64,000 bases of DNA from Streptomyces sp. NBC_00094 (GCF_026343125.1 NZ_JAPEMB010000001.1:2976001-3040000); one strand, 5' to 3'. Shown: positions 1-11,489, numbered from the stretch's first letter. The notes: a model not told the origin generated them from the letters alone. A program made the numbers and translations.

Positions 1-1
1 C

Positions 2-214
2 TCGAAGCTCGACAGCCAGCCGGCGACCGTCCCCGTGCTCGACCTCCAGGAGTACGCGGTCGGCACGGTCTGCGCGGCCGTACCGCTGACGGCGGGCTCG
101 GCCGTGGGCTGCCTCGCGCTCTCCCTGCCGATCGAGCACGCGCACCGACTGCGCGCGGCGGCCGACACGCTCAACCGGCGGGCCGCGCCGGTGGTGCTCT
201 CGCTGGCGATCTGA
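2..214 (+). CDS. C-terminal end of an IclR-family regulator (partial)
   Basis: Seventy codons of an open frame enter from the left edge and stop with TGA at 212-214. The translation has the texture of the effector-binding half of IclR regulators: a Gly/Val-rich strand followed by an Ala/Arg-rich last helix ending in LSLAI. The HTH half lies outside the window, so the family is inferred from the tail only. A GC-rich inverted repeat follows the stop and probably terminates the transcript. Confidence 0.55.
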   Translation, partial: SKLDSQPATVPVLDLQEYAVGTVCAAVPLTAGSAVGCLALSLPIEHAHRLRAAADTLNRRAAPVVLSLAI

Positions 215-271
215 GCGCGGATCGAGGGCGCATTCGGGGCGGTCCGCGGGCGGATTTCCCGGGGGTCGCGA

Positions 272-297
272 CCCCGCCGGGCGACGCCCCGGCGGGG
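272..297 (+). terminator. GC-rich hairpin after the IclR-like gene
   Basis: Nine-base arms CCCCGCCGG/CCGGCGGGG flank a short loop. It sits between the stop of the partial regulator and the tRNA-Lys promoter. There is no T-tract, as is usual for Streptomyces terminators. Confidence 0.5.
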
Positions 298-345
298 CGG
301 TCACGAGCACCCCGGAGGACCAGGTAGTATTTTCTCTGTCAGCAG

Positions 346-419
346 GCGCCGCTAGCTCAGTTGGTTAGAGCAGCTGACTCTTAATCAGCGGGTCCGGGGT
401 TCGAGTCCCTGGCGGCGCA
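346..419 (+). tRNA. tRNA-Lys (anticodon CTT)
   Basis: A 74-nt cloverleaf has acceptor arms GCGCCGC/GCGGCGC, anticodon stem GCTGA/TCAGC with loop CTCTTAA (anticodon CTT), and T-loop TTCGAGT. CCA is not fully encoded. A TAGTAT -10-like box at 325-330 lies 21 nt upstream. The gene is identical to the copy at 9381. Confidence 0.97.
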
Positions 420-421
420 CA

Positions 422-463
422 GACAAGGAAAGCCCCTCGCTTCGGCGGGGGGCTTTCCTGTCG
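422..463. terminator. Bidirectional terminator between tRNA-Lys and the response regulator
   Basis: A near-perfect inverted repeat GACAAGGAAAGCCCC / GGGGGCTTTCCTGTC surrounds a TTCG loop. It can end the tRNA transcript rightward and the convergent regulator operon leftward. Confidence 0.8.
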
Positions 464-470
464 TTCCCGC

Positions 471-1133
471 TCAGGCCCTGAGGTACGTGAGGACGGCGAG
501 GACGCGCCGGTGGGTGTCCTCGGCCTGCGGCAGGCCGAGCTTGGCCAGGATGTTCCCGATGTGCTTGCCGACGGCGGCCTCGGTCACCACCAGACGGCGG
601 GCGATCTCCCCGTTGGAGTGCCCCTCCGCGACCAGGCCGAGGACCTCGCGCTCGCGCGGGGTCAGCGCCTCCAGCGGGTCCCGGTGGCGGCGCAGCAGCT
701 GCCGTACGACCTCGGGGTCGACGACCGTGCCGCCGTCCGCGACCTGGGTGAGGGCCTCGACGAACTCCTCGACCTGCCCCACCCGGTCCTTCAGGAGGTA
801 GCCGACGCCGGTGCCGTCGCCCGAATCGAGCAGGTCGGCGGCGTAGCTGCGCTGCACGTACTGGCTGAGGACGAGGACCGGCAGGCCGGGCCGCTCGGCG
901 CGGAGCGCGACGGCGGCGCGCAGCCCCTCGTCCTGGAAGCCGGGCGGCATCCGGACGTCGGTGACGACGATGTCCGGGTCGTGGGCGGCGACCGCCTCGC
1001 GCAGGCCGTCGGCGTCACCGACGGCGGCGACGACCTCGTGGCCGAACCGGGTCAGGAACCCGATCAGTCCCTCGCGGAGGAGGACGCTGTCCTCGGCGAG
1101 GACGACGCGGAGCCTTCTGGAATCGATCGGCAC
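471..1133 (-). CDS. NarL/LuxR-family two-component response regulator
   Basis: The 220-aa protein has an N-terminal receiver domain (AEDS acidic pair near residue 14, phospho-acceptor Asp59 in VVTDVRMP, Lys in YLLKD). A C-terminal LuxR-type HTH begins at LTPRERE around residue 157. It is the output partner of the histidine kinase whose 3' end it overlaps by about 70 nt, so the two are translationally linked. The family normally activates transcription as a phosphorylated dimer. The target genes and the signal cannot be told from the sequence. The strong hairpin just downstream ends the operon. Confidence 0.95.
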   Translation of the reverse strand: MPIDSRRLRVVLAEDSVLLREGLIGFLTRFGHEVVAAVGDADGLREAVAAHDPDIVVTDVRMPPGFQDEGLRAAVALRAERPGLPVLVLSQYVQRSYAADLLDSGDGTGVGYLLKDRVGQVEEFVEALTQVADGGTVVDPEVVRQLLRRHRDPLEALTPREREVLGLVAEGHSNGEIARRLVVTEAAVGKHIGNILAKLGLPQAEDTHRRVLAVLTYLRA

Positions 1134-2368
1134 GGGATCTCCACTCGGAGGAGGGTCGGCCCGCCCGGCGGGCTCATGATCGTCAGTGTGCCATCGAGGA
1201 CGGCGATCCTGTCGGCGAGTCCGGTGAGCCCGCTGCCCCGGGACGGGTCTGCGGCGCCCCGCCCGTCGTCCTCGACGTCGATCCGCAGGACGCCGTCCTC
1301 GTACCGGGCGGTGAGCCTCGCCCGGTCGGCACCGCTGTGCTTGCCGACGTTGGCGAGGGCCTCGCAGCCGGCGAAGTAGCCGGCGCTCTCGACGGAGGCG
1401 GGCAGCCGGGGCAGCTCGACGTCGGTGTCGACGGGGACGGCCGAGCGGTCGGCGGCGTCGGTGAGGGCCGCACCGAGGCCGTAGTCGGCCAGGACCTGCG
1501 GGTGGATGCCGTGGATCAGCTCCCGCAGCTCCGTCAGGACCTGGCCGGCCTCCGCGTGGGCCTTGGCGAGCTGGTCGGCGAGCGGTCCCGGCGGGGCGTC
1601 GAGCCGGGCGAGGCCGAGGGTCATGGTGAGGGCGACGAGCCGCTGCTGGGCCCCGTCGTGGAGGTCGCGCTCGATGCGCCGCCGCTCGGCCTCGAAGGCG
1701 TCGACGAGCCGGGCGCGGGAGGCGATGACCTCACCGATCGCGCCGTCCCGCGCCTCGGCGTCGCGCGGGGCGAGCAGGGCCCGGGCGAGGGCCGCGCGGG
1801 CACCGGCGACGGCGGCGAGCGGGTAGGCGAGGGCGACGAGGAGGAGGGCGCCGAGGAGGGCGGCGGCGAAGGCCTCGGGATAGGAGGTGACCAGGTACGC
1901 CTTGACGACCTTGGCCTCGTGGCCGTCCACCGCCAGCTGGAGCGGGGCGCCGAGGAGGGCCAGGGGCAGGCCGAGGCCGACGGCGAGCGCGACGAGGTCG
2001 AGCGGCCACAGGACGGTGGCGAGCAGGAGGGCGTACCCGAGTTCCCGCCAGGTCGCCTGCTCCCCCACCCGGAGCCGGAGCCAGGCGACGAGGCCGGGCG
2101 CGGTGGGGACGCGGTGCGGGTCGGGGGCGGGGTCCAGGTCGACGAGCCGGAGCCGGAACCGCTCGACGCCGCCGACGGCGGGCCCGGAGAGGAGCAGCAG
2201 CGGCAGCCCGACGAGGAACAGCGAGAACACCCCGAGCACGAGGAACACGAGGCAGGTGAGCCCCCCGACGATCCCCCCGGTCGCGAGGTATCCGACGCCC
2301 CGCCAGGGCCAGGAGCCGAGCGGGAAGCGGGACCGGGTGAGCGCCTGCCAGGGGTTACGGGGTTCCAT
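1064..2368 (-). CDS. Sensor histidine kinase, NarX/DesK type (HisKA_3)
   Basis: About 434 aa from the ATG at 2368 (MEPRNPW). The N-terminal half has four to five hydrophobic segments of the actinobacterial 'putative sensor' type. The HisKA_3 dimerisation motif RDLHDGAQQRL follows, with phospho-accepting His237. The C-terminal HATPase has an N-box and a GLTGLADRI G-box. It should autophosphorylate and pass phosphate to the response regulator encoded immediately downstream. The start is not certain: no strong ribosome site precedes 2368, and an in-frame ATG at 2407 would add 13 residues. Confidence 0.92.
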   Translation of the reverse strand: MEPRNPWQALTRSRFPLGSWPWRGVGYLATGGIVGGLTCLVFLVLGVFSLFLVGLPLLLLSGPAVGGVERFRLRLVDLDPAPDPHRVPTAPGLVAWLRLRVGEQATWRELGYALLLATVLWPLDLVALAVGLGLPLALLGAPLQLAVDGHEAKVVKAYLVTSYPEAFAAALLGALLLVALAYPLAAVAGARAALARALLAPRDAEARDGAIGEVIASRARLVDAFEAERRRIERDLHDGAQQRLVALTMTLGLARLDAPPGPLADQLAKAHAEAGQVLTELRELIHGIHPQVLADYGLGAALTDAADRSAVPVDTDVELPRLPASVESAGYFAGCEALANVGKHSGADRARLTARYEDGVLRIDVEDDGRGAADPSRGSGLTGLADRIAVLDGTLTIMSPPGGPTLLRVEIPCRSIPEGSASSSPRTASSSARD

Positions 2369-2527
2369 GAGCGCCCACGGTAGGCGGCGGCCCGGGGGCG
2401 GGGCCATGGGCCTGGGGGGTGGGTCGGGGGTAGGGCCGGGCCTACCCCCGAGGGGGTGTCCCGCCGACGCGGCGAGCGTGCGTGCGTGCCGGACACCGCG
2501 AGCCCGGCCTGATCGGCACGACACCGC

Positions 2528-4189
2528 CTAGGCCGGGGCGCGGCCCTGCCGGGCGTACTCCTCCTGGAGTGTGGTGGTCGCCTCCGGGGTCAGGGGCTCG
2601 TACGGAGCGGTCGGGGTCGGGCGCCACCAGACGGGGTCCTGGCAGAGGAAGGAGGCCTGGCGGAGGGCCACGCGGTGGATCTTGTTGGTGGCCGTGAGGG
2701 GCAGCTCCCGCATGACGCGGACGAAGCGCGGCGGCATCTTCGTGCCCAGGTCCGGCTGCGCGGCGAGGAAGGCCGCGAACTCCGCCGGGTCGAAGACGGC
2801 GCCCGCGCGGAGGGCGAGTGCCGCCATGACCCGGTCGCCGGCCACCGGGTCGGGTATCGCGTAGACCGCCACCCCGGCGGCCCGGTCCCAGCGGGCGAGG
2901 ATGTTCTCGATCATCGCCGCCGCCAGGTTCTCGCTGTCGACCCGCAGCCGGTCGTCCGTACGGCCCGCGAAGTAGAGGAAGCCGGCCGCGTCCCGGTAGA
3001 AGAGGTCGCCCGTCCAGTACCAGCCCCCGCGCAGCCGGACCGCCTCCGCCTCGGGGTTGCGCCAGTACCCCTCGAAGGGGCTGCGGCCGCGGTTGACGAG
3101 TTCGCCGACCGCCTCGGCCGCGTTGAGGAGCCGTCCCGTGGGCGAGAAGCGGGCCGGTGCGCACTCCTTGCCGGTCTCCGCGTCGAGGACGGCCAGGTCG
3201 TCGCCCGGCGCGGCCCGCCCGATCGCACCGGTCGGGGTGTCCGGGGTCCGCTGGATCGCCGCGCCGCCCTCGGAGGAGCCGTACCCCTCCACGAGCGGGA
3301 CGCCGAAGCGCTCCCGGAAGCGGGCCGCGTCCACCGCCCCCGCCTCCGTGCCGAAGCCGAGGCGGAGCGCGTGGGCGCGGTCGTCCGCGCCGGGCGGGGT
3401 GGCGAGCAGGTACTGCACGGCCCGGCCCACGTAGGTGAAGTACGTGGCGCCGAAGCGGCGTACGTCGGGCAGGAAGCGGGAGGCCGAGAAACGGGCCCGC
3501 AGGGCCACGCCCGCGCCGGCGGAGAGCGCGGGCGCCCAGTCCGCGATCACCGCGTTGCCGTGGAACATCGGCATGCAGACGTAGTGGACGTCGTCGGCCC
3601 GTACGCCGAAGTGGGCCACGAGCGAGGCACCGGCGGCCGCGAGCCGTCCCTGGCTGCAGAGCGCGGCCTTGGGCGCGCCCGTCGAACCGGAGGTGAAGGA
3701 GAGCAGGAAGCGGCTGTCGGGGCGTACGGGGCCGAGGGTGGCGTCTCCCGGGCGGGCGGACGCGTAGGGGGCGAGCAGCTCCCGGTACGCGTCGGTGTCC
3801 GTGACGAGGATGCGCAGACCCGGCAGCCGGAGGCCGTCGAGGAGCGGCAGGTGGGCGCGTTGGGTGACGAGGACCCGGCAGGCGGTGTGCCGGATGTCCC
3901 GGGCGAGTTCGGCGCCGCGCCTGGTCGGGTTGATCCCGGCGACGGCGGCCCCCGCGAGGGCCGCCGCGCTGAGCCAGAGCGGGTACTCCGGCGTGTTGTC
4001 GAGCAGGATGCCGAGGTGCGGCTCGCCCCCCGGCAGGGGTGGCATCAGGTCCACGAGCAGTGCGGCCCGCGCGGCGGCGCCCGCGGCGACCTCGTGGTGG
4101 GTGAGGGTGTGGTGCTCGTCCCTCAGGCCGATCCGGTGGTCGCCCCATTGGCGCCGTACGAGCTCCGCGACGGTGTCCGCACCCCTCAT
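2528..4189 (-). CDS. AMP-forming acyl-CoA synthetase (FadD/FATP-like)
   Basis: The 553-aa member of the ANL superfamily has the P-loop motif FTSGSTGAPK at about 165-174, the A8 hinge YWTGDLF, and the C-terminal catalytic Lys in TNKIHR. It should activate a carboxylic acid, probably a fatty acid or steroid side chain, to the acyl-adenylate and then the CoA ester. The substrate cannot be read from sequence. A perfect palindrome of the kind bound by TetR-family repressors ends only 14 nt upstream of the ATG. No ribosome site is visible, so the message may be leaderless or start internally. It stands alone, between the LPMO gene and the two-component pair. Confidence 0.88.
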   Translation of the reverse strand: MRGADTVAELVRRQWGDHRIGLRDEHHTLTHHEVAAGAAARAALLVDLMPPLPGGEPHLGILLDNTPEYPLWLSAAALAGAAVAGINPTRRGAELARDIRHTACRVLVTQRAHLPLLDGLRLPGLRILVTDTDAYRELLAPYASARPGDATLGPVRPDSRFLLSFTSGSTGAPKAALCSQGRLAAAGASLVAHFGVRADDVHYVCMPMFHGNAVIADWAPALSAGAGVALRARFSASRFLPDVRRFGATYFTYVGRAVQYLLATPPGADDRAHALRLGFGTEAGAVDAARFRERFGVPLVEGYGSSEGGAAIQRTPDTPTGAIGRAAPGDDLAVLDAETGKECAPARFSPTGRLLNAAEAVGELVNRGRSPFEGYWRNPEAEAVRLRGGWYWTGDLFYRDAAGFLYFAGRTDDRLRVDSENLAAAMIENILARWDRAAGVAVYAIPDPVAGDRVMAALALRAGAVFDPAEFAAFLAAQPDLGTKMPPRFVRVMRELPLTATNKIHRVALRQASFLCQDPVWWRPTPTAPYEPLTPEATTTLQEEYARQGRAPA

Positions 4190-4203
4190 GGACCGGACTG
4201 TAA

Positions 4204-4218
4204 CTGACGTTCCGTCAG
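4204..4218. promoter_or_regulatory. Perfect palindromic operator, TetR-type
   Basis: CTGACG-TTC-CGTCAG lies directly in front of the acyl-CoA synthetase start. Similar palindromes serve TetR-family regulators of acyl-CoA metabolism in actinobacteria; no regulator gene is adjacent here. Confidence 0.6.
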
Positions 4219-4220
4219 AA

Positions 4221-4247
4221 CTGAACGGCCGGAATCCGGCCGTTCAG
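4221..4247 (-). terminator. Hairpin terminator after the LPMO gene
   Basis: Perfect 12-bp arms CTGAACGGCCGG/CCGGCCGTTCAG around AAT lie 22 nt past the LPMO stop on the minus strand. Confidence 0.75.
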
Positions 4248-4269
4248 GACCTCCGGAGCCCTCGGAACC

Positions 4270-4869
4270 TCAGAACTTCACGTCCGAGCAGGCGTAGAAG
4301 GCGTTCGCGGTGTCCGCGATCGTCCACACCGCCAGGATCAGGTGACGGCCCGTCTTGCCCGCCGGGAGGGTCCCGGAGTGCGAGAGGGTCGCCGGCGGCT
4401 GCTGGTTGTTGTAGGGGACGGTCAGGAACGGCTGGGGGTCGAGCGCGGCCCGGGTCAGCTTCTGGGTCGGGTCCCAGCCGTTCCTGGTGATGTAGTACTT
4501 GAAGTCGGTGGTGCGGTGCCGGGCCGTGAACTGCCAGCGGAAGCTGTAGCTCTGCCCCGCCGTGACGCCCGTCGTCGGCCAGGTGCCGCCTCGGGGGTCG
4601 TCGAGCTGCGCGAACTGCGTGAGCCCGGCCGAACAGATCTTGCCGTCGGCGGGACCGGCGGCGGGGAAGCCCTTGAGGCCCTCGACCGACTGCGGCTCCC
4701 ACTGGATGGAGCCGCAGTTGGTCACGGTGCCGTTGGCGCAGAGCTTCTGACGGCTGATCGGTGAATCGGTGTAGCCGTGACTGCCGGCGCTACCGGTGGC
4801 GAGGAGGGAGGCGCCGGCGACGCCGAGCGCCACCACCGCCGCCCCGACTGACTTCTTGCGCATGTGCAT
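4270..4869 (-). CDS. Secreted AA10 lytic polysaccharide monooxygenase
   Basis: The 199-aa precursor starts at the ATG at 4869, behind a TCCTGGAG ribosome site. A Sec-type leader (MRKK then a hydrophobic run) ends in AGS, so the mature protein begins HGYTDSP. This places His31 as the N-terminal copper ligand of the histidine brace. A second His lies in FTARHRTTDF. The rest matches the compact single-domain AA10 fold, with no appended carbohydrate-binding module. AA10 enzymes oxidatively cleave crystalline chitin or cellulose. The DasR-like site upstream points to chitin. Confidence 0.93.
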   Translation of the reverse strand: MHMRKKSVGAAVVALGVAGASLLATGSAGSHGYTDSPISRQKLCANGTVTNCGSIQWEPQSVEGLKGFPAAGPADGKICSAGLTQFAQLDDPRGGTWPTTGVTAGQSYSFRWQFTARHRTTDFKYYITRNGWDPTQKLTRAALDPQPFLTVPYNNQQPPATLSHSGTLPAGKTGRHLILAVWTIADTANAFYACSDVKF

Positions 4870-4954
4870 GCTGTCGCTCCAGGAGAACGTGGGGGAGTTC
4901 CGTTGGGCCGTGCGCACGCGTGCGGTGTTACTGGGTTCGTGCAGGTGACTCATT

Positions 4955-4968
4955 TTGGTCTGGACCAA
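4955..4968. promoter_or_regulatory. DasR-responsive element (dre) upstream of the LPMO
   Basis: TTGGTCTGGACCAA is a perfect 14-bp palindrome matching the core of the known DasR consensus (ACTGGTCTAGACCAGT). It lies 86 nt upstream of the LPMO start. DasR is the GlcNAc-6-P-responsive repressor of chitinolytic genes in Streptomyces. Confidence 0.8.
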
Positions 4969-5007
4969 GTACCAAGGTATGGACGGAAGTTGAACATGTC
5001 CATCCCC

Positions 5008-7638
<2,631 letters not shown>

Positions 7639-7664
7639 TCGGGGTCCACCTCATGCTCTCGGGG

Positions 7665-9197
7665 TCATCGGAACAAGCGCCGCCAGGTCTCCGGGCCCGG
7701 GTAGCCGTCGGCCGCTCCGCCGCGCCAGCCCTGAGCCCGCTGGAACGCCTCGACGTTGCGGCGGTCCGACTCCGTCCAGAGCGGACCGGGTCCCGACAGG
7801 TAGTGCTTGCCGAAGCCCCGCTTCACCAGTTGTTTGCCCAGCTTCTCCACATATGCGTTGGATTGGCCCGGACGGAAGTAGCCACGCCCGGGAAACCCCG
7901 TCGCATTCGCGCTCGAACCGCCCGAACCACCCGATCCGCCGATGCTCTTGCCCTCGCCGGTCACGAGGAGCTTCCACGTGTCCGGGCCGGGCAGGCCGTC
8001 CGCCTCCTTGCCCTTCCATCCCTGCGCGAGCTGGAACGCCTGGGTGGCCCGCCGGTCCGCCTCGCCCCACTTCGGGCCGGGGCCCTTGCTGTAGTACTTC
8101 TTGCCGCCGCGCTCGACGAGGAGCTTCCCGAGCTGGGTGACGTAGGGGTTGTTCGCGCCCGGGCCGAACTTGGCCGCGCCCGGGTAGGGGGCCGCCGTCG
8201 TCGGCGGGGTCGTCGGCTTCGACCCTCCGCCCGTCGTGCCGCCCCCGCTGCCGCCGCTCACGACGCCCTTGTAGCGGTAGGCGACGTACCGGTCGGAGTT
8301 CTCCCAGTACGCCATCGGCGTCGCCTGCTTCCGCGTGCGCGGCTTGGTCTGCTCGTACGCGATGTAGGACGTGTGGGTGTAGTCGGTCCAGCCGCCGAAG
8401 ATCGTGACGTGCGAGCCGCGCGTCGGGCTGGCCGGGTTGTGGAAGAGCAGGATGTCGCCGGGCTGGAGCTCGGTGCGGTCGATCCGCTCGGCGAAGCGGT
8501 CGAGGCTGCCGGTCCACTCGTTGCTGCGCAGGTTCCAGACCATGGAGATGTAGCCGGAGCAGTCCTGGCGGTACCCGTCCGACCAGTACTTGTCCATGGA
8601 GTACGGGACCTGCGCCGTCACCCACAGCTTGGCGCGGTTGATGATCTCGGCCCGGGTCGTCTGCCGCAGCGCGCCCGTCGAGATCTGACTGGTCGTCGGG
8701 GTGGTGGCCGGGTTCGTGGTCGGGGTGGGGCCCGGGCCGGGCGCTCCGTGCAGCGGCTCCCGGCCGCCCTGCGGGGTCTCCGGTCCCGGCCAGGGGGTCA
8801 CCCTGTCGGCGGGAGTCGGCGCCGACCACTCCCGGAGGTCCGCCGTGTCCATGTCCGTGCTCGCGTCCGCACCCGTGACCGTGTCCGTGATCGGGGGGTC
8901 GTTCGTCGTCGGGGGGTTGTTCGTCGTCGCGGCCGTCAGTTCGCCCGCCTCGCCCCTCGCGTCCGCCGGGGTGAACGGCCCCGTCGGGGAGAGGGCCGTC
9001 GCGACTCCCGCCCCTCCCCCGCCCAGGACCACACCCGCCGCCGTCACCAGGACCAGCGCGCGGCGCGCGCCGTGCGCCCCGGGGTGACCGCCCGACCGCA
9101 CGGGCAGGCCAAGGGCGAGGTCACGACGCCGCTGGGCGCAGCCCGGGCAGCCGCAGTCGGCCGCGGGTTCGAACTCCTCGAAGACCGGCACGCTCAT
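7665..9197 (-). CDS. Membrane-anchored cell-wall hydrolase-like protein with two peptidoglycan-binding repeats
   Basis: 510 aa from the ATG at 9197, which has an excellent ribosome site (GGAGGGG, 6 nt). A cytoplasmic CGCPGC cluster at residues 15-20 precedes one membrane segment (about 46-69) and a Thr/Pro-rich linker. A papain-like NlpC/P60-type core follows, with candidate Cys213 (QDCSGY) and His263 (GSHVTIF). Two related modules of about 70 aa end in DGLPGPDTW and DGYPGPETW and resemble actinobacterial peptidoglycan-binding domains. It probably cleaves or binds peptidoglycan outside the membrane. The short CxCxxC cluster inside the cell is unusual and could bind metal. Confidence 0.82.
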   Translation of the reverse strand: MSVPVFEEFEPAADCGCPGCAQRRRDLALGLPVRSGGHPGAHGARRALVLVTAAGVVLGGGGAGVATALSPTGPFTPADARGEAGELTAATTNNPPTTNDPPITDTVTGADASTDMDTADLREWSAPTPADRVTPWPGPETPQGGREPLHGAPGPGPTPTTNPATTPTTSQISTGALRQTTRAEIINRAKLWVTAQVPYSMDKYWSDGYRQDCSGYISMVWNLRSNEWTGSLDRFAERIDRTELQPGDILLFHNPASPTRGSHVTIFGGWTDYTHTSYIAYEQTKPRTRKQATPMAYWENSDRYVAYRYKGVVSGGSGGGTTGGGSKPTTPPTTAAPYPGAAKFGPGANNPYVTQLGKLLVERGGKKYYSKGPGPKWGEADRRATQAFQLAQGWKGKEADGLPGPDTWKLLVTGEGKSIGGSGGSGGSSANATGFPGRGYFRPGQSNAYVEKLGKQLVKRGFGKHYLSGPGPLWTESDRRNVEAFQRAQGWRGGAADGYPGPETWRRLFR

Positions 9198-9380
9198 GCG
9201 ATTCCCCTCCACACTCGTCAAGATCTTTTGACCCTCGTTTCGGGCGCCAGTGTCTCAACTGTCTGGACAAATCGCATTTTGACGGATCGAAGGCCTCATA
9301 CGACCATCCGACAGGCCCGGCGCGATCGATATTGGTCGGGAGCACACCTCCAGGTCGGGTAGAGTTCTCTCTGTCAGCAG

Positions 9381-9454
9381 GCGCCGCTAGCTCAGTTGGT
9401 TAGAGCAGCTGACTCTTAATCAGCGGGTCCGGGGTTCGAGTCCCTGGCGGCGCA
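9381..9454 (+). tRNA. tRNA-Lys (anticodon CTT), second copy
   Basis: Identical over all 74 nt to the gene at 346. The preceding bases (CTCTGTCAGCAG) are also shared. The -10-like TAGAGT at 9360-9365 lies 21 nt upstream, the same spacing as in the first copy. Confidence 0.97.
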
Positions 9455-9461
9455 CGCAGAG

Positions 9462-9495
9462 TCAAGACCCCCTCACCATCGGTGAGGGGGTCTTG
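9462..9495. terminator. Terminator between tRNA-Lys and the GH6 gene
   Basis: The perfect inverted repeat TCAAGACCCCCTCACC / GGTGAGGGGGTCTTGA serves the tRNA rightward and the convergent GH6 gene leftward. Confidence 0.85.
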
Positions 9496-9525
9496 ATCGT
9501 TCTCCGGGCGCTTTCCCCGCCCGAA

Positions 9526-10575
9526 CTAGCGGGCGTTGCGGGCCAGTTCCAGCGCGTACGCGTCGAACCACTCCCCCGCCCTCGGGCCGCCCCGGCACTC
9601 CCCGTCCGACTCGCCCGGCCTCTTGATCCAGAGGTACGCGGCGACCAGCGGGTCCCCGGTGCGGCGGGTCGGCGGCGTGCCGAGGGCGCGGCCCGGCGGG
9701 TTGCACCAGGTCTGGGCCGGGTCTCCCTCGGAGTAGGGGCCGTTTCCGTTGCGGCTGGTGTCGATCACGAAGGGCTTGCCGCCCAGCAGCGCCGACAGCC
9801 GTCGGCCGTAGGCGGCGCTCGTCGCCGTCGTCTGGAAGTTCGAGACGTTGACCGCGAAGCCGTCGGCCTCGGCGATCCCCGCCTCCTTGAGCGGGCCGCT
9901 CAGCTCCGCGGGCGCGGCCCAGCCCGCGTTGCCCGCGTCCAGGTAGACGGTGGTGGCCGGCTGCCGCTTCAGCCGGTGCACGGCCGCCTTGAGGAGCGCG
10001 TACCGCTCGCCGTGGTGCTGCGCCTCGGTGCAGCCGTCGACGACGTGCATCACGGCGTCCGGCTCCAGGACGACGGTGGCGCGCCGGCCGGCGATGCCGC
10101 GGGCGACTCCGTCCACCCAGGCGCGGTAGGCGGCGGCGTCCGTCGCGCCGCCCGCCGAGTACAGGCCGCAGTCGCGGTGCGGGATGCCGTAGAGGACCAG
10201 GAGCGCCTCGCGTCCGGCGCGGGTGGCGGCCTCGGTGAGGGCGCGGGCCTCGGCCTCCGGCCGGTCGGGCCCGATCCACTCGCCCTCCGGCCGGGAGGCG
10301 ATCCGTCGCAGCAGCGCGGCCTCGGCGGTACGGCCCGCGGCCAGGTGCTCGGCCATCTGCCGGGCGGCCTTGCCGTCGGGGTTCACCCAGTACGGCACGG
10401 GTGCGGGGGCGGGGACGCTCGGGCCCCGGGGCCCGGCGGCGACTGCCGGAGCGGGCGGGTCACCCGTACCGGGCGGGGTGACCGGGCCCGTACAGCCGGC
10501 GCCGGCGAGGAGGAGCAGGAGCACCAGGGCAGGGAGGGTGAACCCCGCACGGCGTGCGGGCGGGCGTGCGGGCAT
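9526..10575 (-). CDS. GH6 family beta-1,4-glucanase-like lipoprotein
   Basis: The 349-aa precursor has a lipoprotein signal (lipobox LAGAGC near residue 28) and a single catalytic domain. GH6 hallmarks are present: IPHRDCGLYSAGG carrying the general-acid Asp, VLEPDAV, DAGNAGW, and the C-terminal WIKRPGESDG. GH6 enzymes hydrolyse cellulose with inversion. There is no cellulose-binding module, and the lipid anchor would keep the enzyme on the cell surface. It may therefore act on soluble oligoglucans. No CebR-like operator was seen upstream. Confidence 0.9.
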   Translation of the reverse strand: MPARPPARRAGFTLPALVLLLLLAGAGCTGPVTPPGTGDPPAPAVAAGPRGPSVPAPAPVPYWVNPDGKAARQMAEHLAAGRTAEAALLRRIASRPEGEWIGPDRPEAEARALTEAATRAGREALLVLYGIPHRDCGLYSAGGATDAAAYRAWVDGVARGIAGRRATVVLEPDAVMHVVDGCTEAQHHGERYALLKAAVHRLKRQPATTVYLDAGNAGWAAPAELSGPLKEAGIAEADGFAVNVSNFQTTATSAAYGRRLSALLGGKPFVIDTSRNGNGPYSEGDPAQTWCNPPGRALGTPPTRRTGDPLVAAYLWIKRPGESDGECRGGPRAGEWFDAYALELARNAR

Positions 10576-10735
10576 TCGGGGTCCCTCGGCACGTGCGGAG
10601 CGGTCGCGGCCATCGTGGCACGACCGACCTCTGGGCCGGGCGAGGCAGGGCCTTTACAGTTTCCGGAACCCCGACCTCCCGTGGTCGGCACCGGGCTCCT
10701 CCCGCCGCCCGCGAGCCCCACGGTCGAGGACCGGA

Positions 10736-10773
10736 CCGGCCGGTGGCGCCGCGGGACGCGACCCACCGGCCGG
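10736..10773 (-). terminator. Hairpin after the sortase F gene
   Basis: Arms CCGGCCGGTGG / CCACCGGCCGG lie about 40 nt beyond the sortase stop on the minus strand. Confidence 0.55.
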
Positions 10774-10812
10774 GACCGGTTGACCCGAGCCCCGCGCGGG
10801 CCCCGCGCGCGC

Positions 10813-11487
10813 TCAGGTGCTCGCCGCCCCCGCGCCCGTCAGGTACGCCGAGACGACCACGTTCGCCGAGTACGTGCCGGCCTTCCGGTCGAAGGTGCCG
10901 CCGCAGGTGATCAGGCGGAGTTCGGCGCGGCGGGGTTCGCGTGGGCCGTAGGCCCTGCTCGCGTCGAAGTCGTCGCGCGGGAAGACCTGGACGTCGTCGA
11001 CGGTGAACTCGGCGACCGTGCCGTCCGTCCGGGTGACCCGGACCGTGGCGCCGGGGCGCGCCGCGCTCAGGCCGTAGAAGACCGCCGGGCGGGTGTCCGT
11101 GTCGACGTGCCCGACGAGGAGCGCCGCCCCCGCCGCACCGGGGCGCGTGCCGGAGCCGAACCAGCCCACCGTGTGCGGCATCTCGAAGGGCGGCGGGTCG
11201 ATCGCCCCCGTTCCGTCCAGGCCGCGCGCCACGACGGGCGCGGCGATGCCCAGCGAGGGGATCTCCACCCGGCGGGGTTCGGCGGCGGCGATCGGCGCGT
11301 GGGCCGGGGGCAGTGCCACGCCGAGCGGCCGGCCGACGGCGGCGATGTCGCCGTGCGTCGGCGCGGAGCTGCCCCCGGGGCCCTCGGTGACCTCGCGGCC
11401 CCAGAGCCAGAGCCCGAGGAGCAGCAGCGCCCAGGTCACGCCGGTGACGAGTCGCCCGGTGCCCGCCGGGCGGGTTCCGGACGGCAT
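10813..11487 (-). CDS. Class F sortase
   Basis: 224 aa with an N-terminal membrane anchor (about residues 14-30) and a sortase barrel. Catalytic His is in LVGHVDT and the nucleophilic Cys is in LITCGGTF. The length and the TCGG context fit class F, which is frequent in Streptomyces and functionally poorly known. It begins 2 nt after the stop of a secreted protein with a C-terminal membrane anchor, its probable partner or substrate. The pair forms an operon. Confidence 0.92.
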   Translation of the reverse strand: MPSGTRPAGTGRLVTGVTWALLLLGLWLWGREVTEGPGGSSAPTHGDIAAVGRPLGVALPPAHAPIAAAEPRRVEIPSLGIAAPVVARGLDGTGAIDPPPFEMPHTVGWFGSGTRPGAAGAALLVGHVDTDTRPAVFYGLSAARPGATVRVTRTDGTVAEFTVDDVQVFPRDDFDASRAYGPREPRRAELRLITCGGTFDRKAGTYSANVVVSAYLTGAGAAST

Positions 11488-11489
11488 CG

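Noticed and set aside
2442..4148. 568-codon minus-strand frame overlapping the acyl-CoA synthetase
   Set aside because: Arg/Pro/Gly-rich out-of-frame shadow; the synthetase frame carries all ANL motifs.
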